A stretch of 64,000 nucleotides of DNA from the NCBI GenBank assembly GCA_018266075.1, contig JAFEBB010000022.1, forward strand, positions 38,658-102,657, written 5' to 3'. Positions 52,362-60,443 of the stretch are shown here, in pieces. Source of the DNA: Deltaproteobacteria bacterium. GTDB taxonomy: Bacteria; Myxococcota; Myxococcia; Myxococcales; SZAS-1. A model generated the notes under the pieces. The model was given only the letters and a program-made list of their open reading frames with translations, had not been told where the DNA came from and did no database searches. A program made the position numbers and the translations under genes. The first letter of the stretch is position 1; the number at the start of each line of letters is the position of its first letter.

Positions 52362-52440
52362 GCCCAGGGTACGCACGAGCCGGATGGCGGTTTCGGTCCA
52401 AGGGGTCGACGCGCTGCGTCCTATCCGCAAGGGTGCCAAC

Positions 52441-53166
52441 CTACGGCGTCGGCGTCGCAATCGACTGGTTCGTGCCGCCCACCTGGTTGGCCACGCCCAC
52501 CGCGATCGCCTGCACGATGTAGCCGCGCGCCGCGAACAGGTCATCGTTCGCGAGCGAGACCTGCGCCGCGTACACCTCGTCGGCGGCCTGGCCGGTGAGG
52601 AACTGCGAGGCGTCACCGAGCGCCTGGTCCACGCCGTCGGTCGAGCCAAAGCTCAGCACGTATTCGGCGGTGCGGAGATTGTCCATCACCCGCGCGAGCT
52701 GCTCCGCGCTCTGCGATCGCGCGGCCTCGCGCGCCTCGACATTGGCTTGGCCCTGCGCCACCTGATCGTTCAAGCCCTGCATCTGATCCACGACCTGGCC
52801 GAGCTGGCCGTTGGCCTGGCTGAGCTGATCGTTCGCTTCGTTGAGCTGCGCGTTCGTCTGGTTCTGCGCGTCGAGCTGCTGCTGCAGCTGCTGGATCTGG
52901 TCCTGCTGCGACTTCACCTGCGCCTCCAGCTCCTGCGCGTGCGCCGTCTGCTGCTCGGGCGTCAGAGGCTGGGCCTGCTCGGTCGGCTGCTGCTCGGGCG
53001 GCGTCGACTGCTGATCGGTCGGCGGTGGCGGCGCGGGCTCTTGCACCGCGGGTTGCGCCGGGTCGCTCGCGGCCTGGTCGTTCGGCGGCGCGGCCGTCTG
53101 CGCGCGCGCGATGCCCGCGAGGAGGAGCGCCATGCCGGCGCCGAGTCGAGCGAGAGCCTTGGCCAT
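52441..53166 (-). CDS. Exported Gln-rich coiled-coil protein
   Basis: 241 residues with a type-I signal (LGAGMALLLAGIARAQ). A Pro/Gln/Thr-rich segment is followed by a long coiled coil very rich in Gln and Asn (AQELEAQVKSQQDQIQQLQ, NAQLNEANDQLSQANGQLG), then a C-terminal helical domain (LRTAEYVLSFGSTDGVDQAL, ANDDLFAARGYIVQAIAV). It is probably periplasmic and oligomeric. No family recognised. It is divergent from the TPMT-like methyltransferase gene. Confidence 0.75.
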   Translation of the reverse strand: MAKALARLGAGMALLLAGIARAQTAAPPNDQAASDPAQPAVQEPAPPPPTDQQSTPPEQQPTEQAQPLTPEQQTAHAQELEAQVKSQQDQIQQLQQQLDAQNQTNAQLNEANDQLSQANGQLGQVVDQMQGLNDQVAQGQANVEAREAARSQSAEQLARVMDNLRTAEYVLSFGSTDGVDQALGDASQFLTGQAADEVYAAQVSLANDDLFAARGYIVQAIAVGVANQVGGTNQSIATPTP

Positions 53167-53257
53167 GCCACCAACTTGTTCAGTAGAAGGAGCGGAGGCA
53201 GCAGCCGAGCGAGCCGCGGCACAGTCGGCTACCGTGCAGCCATCGACGGAGGAACCG

Positions 53258-53839
53258 ATGAGCCTCGCCTCGGATGATTGGGAGCAGCGCTACCGCGAGC
53301 AGACGACGCAATGGGACCTCGGCGAGCCCGCGCCGCCGCTGGTGCGCGCGAGCAGCTTGCTCACGCCGGTGCGCACCGTCGTCGTCGGCTGCGGAACCGG
53401 ACAGGACGCGCTCTCGCTCGCGTCGCGCGGCTTCGACGTCACCGGCGTGGACTTCGCGCCCAGCGCCGTGCGCATCGCCACCGAGAGCGCCGCGAAGCGA
53501 AAGCTCACCGCGCGCTTCATCCAGGCCGACGTGCTCACGCTCCCGGGCGAGAACGCGCCCTGGGATCTCTGGGTGGAGCACACCTGCTTCTGCGCCATCG
53601 ATCCCAGCCAGCGCGACGCGTACGTGGAGGCCGCGCACCGATCGATCGCGCCCAACGGAAAGCTGCTCGCGCTCTTCTACGCGCACAAGCGCGAGGGCGG
53701 GCCGCCGTTTGCGACCACGCGAGCGGAAGTCGAGAAGCGCTTCGGCGCACGTTTCGAGCTCGTGTCGATGGAGGTCCCGCCGGATTCGATCGAGCGGCGC
53801 CGCGGCGAGGAGCTCCTCACGCTCTTCAAGCGGCGCTGA
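53258..53839 (+). CDS. TPMT-like SAM-dependent methyltransferase
   Basis: 193 residues from the ATG at 53258, preceded by the strong site GGAGGA. The sequence follows the thiopurine-methyltransferase (TPMT/HOL-like) family: WEQRYREQTTQWDLGEPAP, the SAM loop VVVGCGTGQDALSLASRG, VTGVDFAP, and VEHTCFCAIDPSQRDAYV. It transfers methyl from S-adenosylmethionine, with substrates in this family including thiols, halides, tellurite or selenite. It is cytosolic and transcribed alone. Confidence 0.92.
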   Translation: MSLASDDWEQRYREQTTQWDLGEPAPPLVRASSLLTPVRTVVVGCGTGQDALSLASRGFDVTGVDFAPSAVRIATESAAKRKLTARFIQADVLTLPGENAPWDLWVEHTCFCAIDPSQRDAYVEAAHRSIAPNGKLLALFYAHKREGGPPFATTRAEVEKRFGARFELVSMEVPPDSIERRRGEELLTLFKRR

Positions 53840-53934
53840 CCGCGCCGTCCGGAGTTGGCACAGCACGTCAAGCAACTTGGCAAATCACGCCACGATAATC
53901 GACTGGCTGTTGTCGTCGTACTCCCGAGGAAATC

Positions 53935-55656
53935 ATGAGCCCGCGTCGGTCGCACTCCGCTTTGGCGGGGGCGCTGCTGGTGTGTTCTGCCTGCGGCGGA
54001 CCCGAGCAGAATCCCAAGTACGTCACCGCGCAGCAGCAGGGGCTTCAAGTCTGCGCGGGTCCGTCTACGGTGCCCGGCATCGACGTCTCCGAGTACCAGG
54101 GCTCCATCGACTGGGGCGCGGTTGCGGGCGCGGGCTTCACCTTCGCCATCACGCGCATCAACGACGGCTACCACTCGGATCCGTACTTCGGCGCGAACTG
54201 GGCCGGCATCAAGGCCGCGGGCATGGTGCGCGGCGCGTACCAGTTCTACGAGCCCACGATCGACAGCACCACGCAGGCCAACTGGGTGATCGGCGCAGTG
54301 GGCGTGCTCGGGCCTGGCGATCTTCCCGTGGTGCTCGACGTGGAGTGGACCAGCGGCACGCCCAACGCCGGCGCCATCCAGGATTGGGTGAACCAGGTCG
54401 CGGCGGGCACCGGCAAGATCCCCATCATCTACACGGCCGAGGGCTACTGGGATTCATACTTTTCAACCGAATTTGGAAACCTGGACTTGTGGGTTGCCAA
54501 CTATGGTCCGTCGTGTCCGTACCTGCCCTCGAGCTGGGGCGGCTGGTTGATGTGGCAGTGGGGCGGCGGGCCGGTGGCAGGCATCGCCGGCGACGTGGAC
54601 CAGGACGTCTTCAACGGCACGCTCGACGACCTCCACACCGCCGCCGGCCAGACCGCGAACTCGGGCTGCACCGCGGGCCTCCAGGTCGGCTGCTCGCACT
54701 ACGGCTGCAACTGCGCGGACGGGACGTGCTCGGGCGGCTTCTGCGCCGGCACCGGCTGCTCCGCCGCGCAGACCGCGGGCTGCGGCGCGTTTGGATGCGG
54801 CTGCGTCGATCAGCAGTGCAACGGCGTCTTCTGCCCAGGCACAGGCTGCACCGCCAAGGAGACGAACGACTGCGGCGCCTATGGCTGCGGCTGCGCGGAT
54901 CACCAGTGCAACGGCGTGTTCTGCCCGGGCACGGGCTGCACCGCGCGCGAGACCAACGACTGCGGCGCCTATGGCTGCGGCTGCGTGGACCACCAGTGCA
55001 ACGGCGTGTTCTGTCAGGGCTCCGGCTGCACCGCACGGGAGACGCTCGACTGCACCAACCAGGGCTGCGGCTGCGTGGACCACCAGTGCAACGGCGGCGC
55101 CTGCGCGGGCAACGGCTGCACCGCACGCGACGTGCTCGACTGCGGTGACGCCGGCTGCTCCATGGCCGAGTGTACCACCGGAGAGGTCGACGCCGGTCCG
55201 GCCACGACCACGACCACGACCACGACCACCGCGACGGCCACCGCCAGCAGCACGTCGGGCGGCGCGACGGGCACCGGCACGACCACCGCGAGCTCCACGT
55301 CGTCGACGGCCAGCACGGGCACGACCGGCTCGACGGCCACGTCCACCACGGGCTCGAGCGCGTCCACCACCGCATCCGGGACGACCAGCAGCGGCAGCAC
55401 GACGTCGCACGAGCTCACCGGCGGCTCGTCCGGGACGGGATCGCATGGCGCAGGCACGTCCACGGGCGGCGCGTCGACCGGAGGCGCGACGGGCATTGGC
55501 TCGAGCAGCACCAGCGCCAGCGCGACCGCGAGCGGCGGGTCCTCCGGCAGCTCCGGGAAGCCGGTGAAGGGCGGCTGTGGCGCGGGCGCCGGAGAGCCGT
55601 CGATCTTCGCGCTGCTCGGCCTGATTGGAGCAGCCTGGCGGCGTCGGAAGCGATGA
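53935..55656 (+). CDS. GH25 lysozyme with Cys-rich repeats and MYXO-CTERM-like tail
   Basis: 573 residues. The signal ends in LVCSAC, a plausible lipobox (Cys20). The GH25 muramidase domain (about 45-235) has GIDVSEYQG and the catalytic pair in VVLDVEW (D135, E137). Five 30-residue Cys-rich repeats and a partial sixth follow (54664-55197), each with six or seven Cys. A long Ser/Thr/Gly linker leads to a C-terminal sorting tail: GCGAGAG, hydrophobic PSIFALLGLIGAAW, basic RRRKR. The tail is the MYXO-CTERM pattern. Having both a lipobox and this tail is odd. GH25 cleaves peptidoglycan, which fits a predatory role. Confidence 0.92.
   Translation: MSPRRSHSALAGALLVCSACGGPEQNPKYVTAQQQGLQVCAGPSTVPGIDVSEYQGSIDWGAVAGAGFTFAITRINDGYHSDPYFGANWAGIKAAGMVRGAYQFYEPTIDSTTQANWVIGAVGVLGPGDLPVVLDVEWTSGTPNAGAIQDWVNQVAAGTGKIPIIYTAEGYWDSYFSTEFGNLDLWVANYGPSCPYLPSSWGGWLMWQWGGGPVAGIAGDVDQDVFNGTLDDLHTAAGQTANSGCTAGLQVGCSHYGCNCADGTCSGGFCAGTGCSAAQTAGCGAFGCGCVDQQCNGVFCPGTGCTAKETNDCGAYGCGCADHQCNGVFCPGTGCTARETNDCGAYGCGCVDHQCNGVFCQGSGCTARETLDCTNQGCGCVDHQCNGGACAGNGCTARDVLDCGDAGCSMAECTTGEVDAGPATTTTTTTTTATATASSTSGGATGTGTTTASSTSSTASTGTTGSTATSTTGSSASTTASGTTSSGSTTSHELTGGSSGTGSHGAGTSTGGASTGGATGIGSSSTSASATASGGSSGSSGKPVKGGCGAGAGEPSIFALLGLIGAAWRRRKR
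54664..55197 (+). repeat. Tandem Cys-rich repeats in the GH25 gene (90 bp unit)
   Basis: Five full 90-base units start at 54664, 54754, 54844, 54934 and 55024, with a partial sixth from 55114. Units 3 and 4 are nearly identical in protein (GCTAKETNDCGAYGCGC and GCTARETNDCGAYGCGC) and share most bases, which points to recent duplication. Confidence 0.85.
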
Positions 55657-55670
55657 AACGGTTTGGTTAA
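55656..55670. repeat. AT-rich palindromic motif at convergent gene ends
   Basis: AAACGGTTTGGTTAA overlaps the last base of the GH25 stop and abuts the stop of the convergent lipoprotein gene. It is an imperfect copy of the motif at 46414, 59954 and 61336. Confidence 0.5.
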
Positions 55671-57251
55671 CTACTGGATCGGCGCGCAGGTGGAGACGCC
55701 TGCGCCCACGATCTCCCGGCCGCTGTTCGCGACCACGGTGGCGATGGAGCCGGTGTTGCGGTCCACCTGGTACACGGCCGTGTCGCGGTTGCCGTTGCTG
55801 AGGAAGAGGTAGAGGGAGCCGCCCCAGAACTTCACCGCCCAGCTGCCGTTGTTGGCGATGTCCTGGTACGTGTACGTGACGAGCGCGTTGCCGGTGGTGG
55901 GATCGATCTTCGCGAGGGTCATCACGTTGTTCACGGTCGCGGGCGCGGGCGCGAAGCCCCAGAGCTCGCCATCGCCCGTGCCGGTGAGCTCCGGCGAGAA
56001 GAAGCTGATGGGCGCCACCGGCGTCAGCGTCATCGACGGGAAACTGATCACCCCGAGCTCCGAGCTGGTCGCCGGCCACGAGGACCCGCCCGCGACGAAG
56101 AGCGTGTCGTCGCCGGTGGCGGGCTGGAACATGAAGCCCATTCCAAAGTTGGTGAGGTTGGGGTTCACCACGAAGCTGGTGGCGGTGCACGCCAGGGTGC
56201 TGGTGTCGACGCGGTAGATGCTCCCCGAGCTGTACTCCACCCAGGCCACTGCGCTCTGGTCGACGGCCATGGAGAACGGCGTCCCGAAGTCCGGGCAGGA
56301 GAGCACGCCGAGATCGGTGAACGTGAGGTTCCGGGGATCGAACGTGGAGAGCGTGCCGTTGCTGTCCACCGTGTAGATCCACTGGCTGCCCGCGAGGCAC
56401 GCGGTGTTGATGAAGGCCTCGACGGGGATCGTCTGGGCGGTGGGCGTCATCAGCGGCAGGCCGCTCGGCTGGCTGAGCGTGAAGAAGATGTTGCTGGTGC
56501 GCAGGTGCGGCTCGGTGCTGTCGATGCCCGCGAACGTGACCGAGAGGGTCACCGACTCGCCCGGCGCGGCCTCCAGGCTTCGCGACTGCGTGTTGGGCAA
56601 CGAGAACAGCGGGCTCCCCACCGGATCCAGCGCGACGTCGGTGATGGAGCACGGCGCGTCGCCGGTGTTGGAGAGCGTGACCACGTCGGTGAGCGTGGTG
56701 TTGAGCGGCACGTTGCCGAAGTCGAGCGGGTTCGGCGTGATTTGAAGTTGGCAGCCCACGGCGATGGTCGCGGAGAGCGGGACGGCCTGGTGCGTCTCCT
56801 GCGCGGCCGGGCTGTCGAAGGCCAGGGAGCCTGTCCGGCTGCGCGGCAGGTCGGCGCTCTGGGCCGTGAACGTCACGTTCACGAATGCGGTGTTGCCGCC
56901 GTCGAGGCCGAAGCTCACCGGCTGGTTGGCGTCGAGGGAGAAGCCAGCGTCGGGGTCGGCGAGGAGTCCCAGGTTCTCGAAGGAGCAGGGCACGGTGCCG
57001 TAGTTCACCACCTGCACCTTGCGCGTCTCCGAGGTGCCGAGCGGCACCACGCCGAAGGCCACCGAGGCGGGGCTGACGTCGTACTCGCACTCGGGGAGCG
57101 GGCCCGCGTCGAAGCCGGCGTCGCGAGGCGGCTCAAACGGCCGACCGGCGTCGACGGCCTTCGCGGGCACGCGGGGAAACAGCGGCTCCGACTTGCCGCA
57201 GCCGAGAGCGGCCACCGCGAGAATCAAAAGGGTCGTCCGAGCGAGCTGCAC
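55671..57251 (-). CDS. Lipoprotein with two ASH/choice-of-anchor-D domains and a propeller
   Basis: 526 residues from the GTG at 57251, which has GGGAGG upstream and gives a lipoprotein signal (ARTTLLILAVAALGC). Two ASPM-SPD-2-Hydin-like Ig domains follow: ASVAFGVVPLGTSETRKVQVVN and NPLDFGNVPLNTTLTDVVTLSN, each with a late Cys (VPCSFENLG, APCSITDVA). The C-terminal 250 residues look like a beta propeller (WIYTVDSNGTLSTFDPRNLTF, SIYRVDTSTLACTATSF, SLYLFLSNGNRDTAVYQVDRN). Such proteins are cell-surface scaffolds in myxobacteria. It converges on the GH25 gene with 14 bases between. Confidence 0.85.
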   Translation of the reverse strand: MQLARTTLLILAVAALGCGKSEPLFPRVPAKAVDAGRPFEPPRDAGFDAGPLPECEYDVSPASVAFGVVPLGTSETRKVQVVNYGTVPCSFENLGLLADPDAGFSLDANQPVSFGLDGGNTAFVNVTFTAQSADLPRSRTGSLAFDSPAAQETHQAVPLSATIAVGCQLQITPNPLDFGNVPLNTTLTDVVTLSNTGDAPCSITDVALDPVGSPLFSLPNTQSRSLEAAPGESVTLSVTFAGIDSTEPHLRTSNIFFTLSQPSGLPLMTPTAQTIPVEAFINTACLAGSQWIYTVDSNGTLSTFDPRNLTFTDLGVLSCPDFGTPFSMAVDQSAVAWVEYSSGSIYRVDTSTLACTATSFVVNPNLTNFGMGFMFQPATGDDTLFVAGGSSWPATSSELGVISFPSMTLTPVAPISFFSPELTGTGDGELWGFAPAPATVNNVMTLAKIDPTTGNALVTYTYQDIANNGSWAVKFWGGSLYLFLSNGNRDTAVYQVDRNTGSIATVVANSGREIVGAGVSTCAPIQ

Positions 57252-57523
57252 GGCGACAGGCCTCCCGAACGCAAACGGGCAGAGTGATAACCAGCCTGAC
57301 ACGACCGCGCCCGCGGAGCCACTTGCGCGACCGGGCCAAATCGGCGCGGCCCGTGTCCAAGGCGGCTCCGTCGCAAGTCCGTGGTGGATGTGGCAGCGGC
57401 TTCCAAGCCGCGCCGAGCCTTCGTGAAAGAAATCTCGAGCGGAAATTCTCGCGCGAGCGTGCGGTTGCACGCGTGCCGGACGAACGCAAAGAATCAGGGG
57501 TCTTCTCGAGGAAGAGGTTCGGA

Positions 57524-58378
57524 ATGCGCATCACCGTCGTTGCCGCGCTGGCCGCGCTGTCGTTGGGGCGCGCCGCATTCGCCGAGGCGGGCCCGACCGA
57601 TGAGCAGGCGGCCCAGCCTCCCGAGGCCGAGCCCGAGGGCCTGCCGCCGCCTCCCGAGGCCCAGCCGACGCCGCCGCCCGATGCGCCCACCGCAGTGGCC
57701 GCGCCCGCCGAGGCCGGTCCCGCCGCGCCCGCGACCGGCCAGTGGGTCTACACCGGCCAGTACGGCTGGGTGTGGATGCCGTACGGCCAGCAGTACACCT
57801 ACGTTCCCGCGGACACGCAGCTCTATCCGTACTCGTACGTCTACTACCCGGTGTACGGCTGGCGCTGGGTGGTCGCGCCGTGGGTGTACGGCTGGGGACC
57901 GGCGCCGTACTGGGGCGCGTGGGGACCGCGGTACTACGTCTGGTACTCGCGCCCGTGGTTCCACCGCGGCGGCTACTACGGCTGGGGCGGCTACCACGGC
58001 TGGGGCGAGTACCGCGGCTGGGTGGGCCCGCGAAGCTGGGGCCGCGAGGGCTGGTCCGGCGCGCCCGCGTACTACCACGCCGCCGTGCCCGTCGCCGGTG
58101 CGCCCGGCGTGCACGGCGCAGCGGCCGTGGAGCCGTCGAACGTCGCGCCGCAAGCGCCGCACAGCAACATGCCCGTGGGCAAGCCCGAGCCGCCGCACCC
58201 CGTGCCGGTGCGCACCCTGACGCCGTCGGAGCCGATCTATCGCCACGATCCCGTTCCGCCGCAGGAGCTCGCGCCCAAGCGCGGCGGGCAGGTGGCGCAC
58301 GGTCAGCCGGTCCGGCAGGCGACGCACGTGTTCAAGCCGCACCCCGCGGCGCCGCACGTGAAGACGCGGCGTCACTGA
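57524..58378 (+). CDS. Exported Tyr/Trp/Gly/Pro-rich protein
   Basis: 284 residues from the ATG at 57524. A signal peptide (VVAALAALSLGRAAFA) precedes a Pro/Ala/Glu-rich segment, then a region dominated by Tyr, Trp and Gly (QWVYTGQYGWVWMPYGQQ, VYGWGPAPYWGAWG, YYGWGGYHGWGEYRGW), and finally a Pro/His-rich basic tail. Such W/Y-rich exported proteins are seen in several Proteobacteria without known function. The 272 bases upstream (57252-57523) contain no gene I can support and probably hold divergent promoters. Confidence 0.75.
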   Translation: MRITVVAALAALSLGRAAFAEAGPTDEQAAQPPEAEPEGLPPPPEAQPTPPPDAPTAVAAPAEAGPAAPATGQWVYTGQYGWVWMPYGQQYTYVPADTQLYPYSYVYYPVYGWRWVVAPWVYGWGPAPYWGAWGPRYYVWYSRPWFHRGGYYGWGGYHGWGEYRGWVGPRSWGREGWSGAPAYYHAAVPVAGAPGVHGAAAVEPSNVAPQAPHSNMPVGKPEPPHPVPVRTLTPSEPIYRHDPVPPQELAPKRGGQVAHGQPVRQATHVFKPHPAAPHVKTRRH

Positions 58379-58470
58379 GCCAGCATCGCTGAGGTCGCCT
58401 GCCCGACGCCGCCCTCCTGCGCGGCGACGGCGATGCTTATTGCTTCCCGAGCGCGCGCCTCGGGAGCGAC

Positions 58471-59949
58471 GTGTCGAGTTCCGAGCCATTCGCCACCGCA
58501 GCCCTGCTCACAGCGCTCGGGGCGCTCATCTCCGTGGCGGTGCTGGCGAGCAACGCCTCGCGGCGGTTCGGCTTGCCGGTCGCGCTGCTCTTCCTCGCGC
58601 TGGGCATGGTGGCCGGCGCCGAGGGGCTCGTGCGCTACCAGCTCGTGGACTACCCGCTCGCCTTCCGGCTGGGGAACACGGCGCTGGCGCTCATCCTCTT
58701 CGACGGCGGGCTGAACACCGCGCGCGCGTCGCTGCGCGAGGCGATTCGACCCGCTGTCGTGCTCGCGACGCTCGGGGTGGTGGGCACGGCCTGGCTGGTG
58801 GGCCTGGTGGCGCACGGCGTGGGCCTGCCGTGGATGGAGGCGCTGCTGGTGGGCGCGGTGGTGTCCTCCACCGACGCGGCGGCGGTCTTCTCGGTGCTGC
58901 GCTCGAGTGGGGTGCAGCTCAAGCGGCGCGTGGCGGTGACGCTGGAGCTCGAGTCGGGCCTCAACGACCCGGTGGCGGTGATCCTCACGCTGGCCGTGAC
59001 CAGCAGCCTCACGACCGGTATGCCGCTGACGTGGCACCTGATTCCGGAGGCGCTGCTCCAGCTCGCGGTCGGAGGGGCGCTGGGCTTCGCGCTCGGCTGG
59101 GGCGCGGCGTGGCTCCTGCGTCGCGTGCACCTGCCCGCGGGCGGGCTCTATCCGGTGTTCACGCTCGCGGTGGCGCTGCTCGCGTTCGGCCTGCCCACGC
59201 TCGCAGGCGGAAGCGGCATCGTGGCCGTGTACGTGGCGGGACAGGTGATCGGCAACCAGGTGGTGCGCTACCGCAGCGGGCTCCTGCGCGTGCACGACGC
59301 GCTCGCCTGGCTGGCCCAGGTGCTGATGTTCCTGGTGCTTGGCCTGCTCGTCTCGCCCGGTGAGCTCGCGACCGCGGCGGTGCCCGGGCTGGCCATCGGG
59401 CTCTTCCTCACGCTCATCGCGCGGCCCGCGGTGGTCTGGGCGGCGCTGGCGTTCTTCCGCTATCCGCCGCGGGAGATCGCCTACGTGGGCTGGGTGGGCT
59501 TGCGCGGCGCCGTGCCCATCATCCTCGCGACCTTTCCCATCCTGGAGCACGCGCCAGACGCGCTTCGCATCTTCGAGCTGGCGTTCTTCGTGGTGGTGCT
59601 CAACGCCATCTTCCCGGGGATGGCCGTGCCCTGGCTGACGCGGGCGCTCGGGCTCGTGTCGCGCGCGCCGCCGCCGCCACCTGCGGACCTCGAGATGTCC
59701 TCCACGCTGCTCCTTCGCGGCGAGGTGGTGACCTTCTTCATCTCCAAGGCCTCCGCGGCCTGCGATGCCACGCTCGCGGACCTGCCGTTTCCCGAGCACG
59801 CCGCGGCGATGGTGGTGGTGCGCGGGAGCGAGCTCGTGGCGCCGCGAGGGAACGTGGCGCTGAAAGCGGGCGATCACCTGTTCGTGGTGTGCCAGGCCGA
59901 GGATCGGCCGCTGCTGGAGCTCATCTTCGGCGAGCCCGAGCCGGAGTGA
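58471..59949 (+). CDS. CPA1-family cation/proton antiporter (NhaP2/CvrA-like)
   Basis: 492 residues from the GTG at 58471 with GGGAG upstream. About 12 membrane segments span residues 10-390. Family landmarks: LFDGGLNTARASLREA, STDAAAVFSVLRSSG and the ion-site ESGLNDPVAVI, with the conserved Asn-Asp. A cytosolic TrkA-C-like domain closes the protein (residues about 410-490; PRGNVALKAGDHLFVVCQAED). Such proteins exchange K+ or Na+ for H+ and support volume or pH control. Its end carries the AT-rich motif seen at other convergent stops. Confidence 0.93.
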   Translation: MSSSEPFATAALLTALGALISVAVLASNASRRFGLPVALLFLALGMVAGAEGLVRYQLVDYPLAFRLGNTALALILFDGGLNTARASLREAIRPAVVLATLGVVGTAWLVGLVAHGVGLPWMEALLVGAVVSSTDAAAVFSVLRSSGVQLKRRVAVTLELESGLNDPVAVILTLAVTSSLTTGMPLTWHLIPEALLQLAVGGALGFALGWGAAWLLRRVHLPAGGLYPVFTLAVALLAFGLPTLAGGSGIVAVYVAGQVIGNQVVRYRSGLLRVHDALAWLAQVLMFLVLGLLVSPGELATAAVPGLAIGLFLTLIARPAVVWAALAFFRYPPREIAYVGWVGLRGAVPIILATFPILEHAPDALRIFELAFFVVVLNAIFPGMAVPWLTRALGLVSRAPPPPPADLEMSSTLLLRGEVVTFFISKASAACDATLADLPFPEHAAAMVVVRGSELVAPRGNVALKAGDHLFVVCQAEDRPLLELIFGEPEPE

Positions 59950-59953
59950 CGCG

Positions 59954-59968
59954 TTAACCGATTGGTTT
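59954..59968. repeat. AT-rich palindromic motif at convergent gene ends
   Basis: TTAACCGATTGGTTT sits between the antiporter stop and the stop of the convergent gene, overlapping the latter by one base. It is the inverse complement of AAACCAATCGGTTAA and differs from the copy at 61336 at one position. Confidence 0.55.
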
Positions 59969-60408
59969 CATGCCCCGCGCGTGAGCTCGGCGGCCAGGAA
60001 GCGGCCGGCCTCCGCGAGCCCCGCTTCGGCGCGCGCCCGGCCCGCGTCGCTCTCCATCAATCGCCGGGCCGAGTCGCCGGCCGTGCCCGCAGCGATGTCC
60101 ACGCTCACGAAGAACGCAGCCAGCGACGGTGTCACCTCGGCCTTGCGACCTTGCCGATAGGGCCGCTCCTTCAGCGTCTCGAAGATCTTCTCCAGCGTGC
60201 GATCGGCGTCGAAGCGCTTGGCCTTCTCCTCGAGCGAGCGCCAGGTGGCATCGAGCAGGTCCTCGAGCAACGCGCCCTGCAGCGCGCGCTCCAACCGCTC
60301 GCGCGCCTCCTCGTCGTCGACGCCGTGCGCCTGGGCGAAGCCGGGCACGAGCTTGGCCGCCAGGACCTTCGTCGTCGCGAGGTGAGCCAGCCGGGGCGGG
60401 TAGCGCAT
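59968..60408 (-). CDS. Hypothetical helical protein
   Basis: 146 residues, entirely helical by composition: VLAAKLVPGFAQAHGVDDEE, RLERALQGALLEDLLDATW, LEEKAKRFDADRTLEKIFE, SLAAFFVSVDIAAGTAGDSA. No signal peptide, membrane helix or recognised motif. It is divergent from the RluA-type gene with 35 bases between, so the two promoters must overlap or the genes share regulation. Confidence 0.7.
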   Translation of the reverse strand: MRYPPRLAHLATTKVLAAKLVPGFAQAHGVDDEEARERLERALQGALLEDLLDATWRSLEEKAKRFDADRTLEKIFETLKERPYRQGRKAEVTPSLAAFFVSVDIAAGTAGDSARRLMESDAGRARAEAGLAEAGRFLAAELTRGA

Positions 60409-60443
60409 GGCACGTGCTCCTTGGGGCGCGTAGATTCCGCGCC

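Noticed and set aside
53854..53898. Two TTGGCA boxes 22 bases apart and GATAAT upstream of the GH25 gene, as a promoter
   Set aside because: Spacing between any TTGGCA and GATAAT is wrong for sigma-70, and the sigma-54 GC element is missing.
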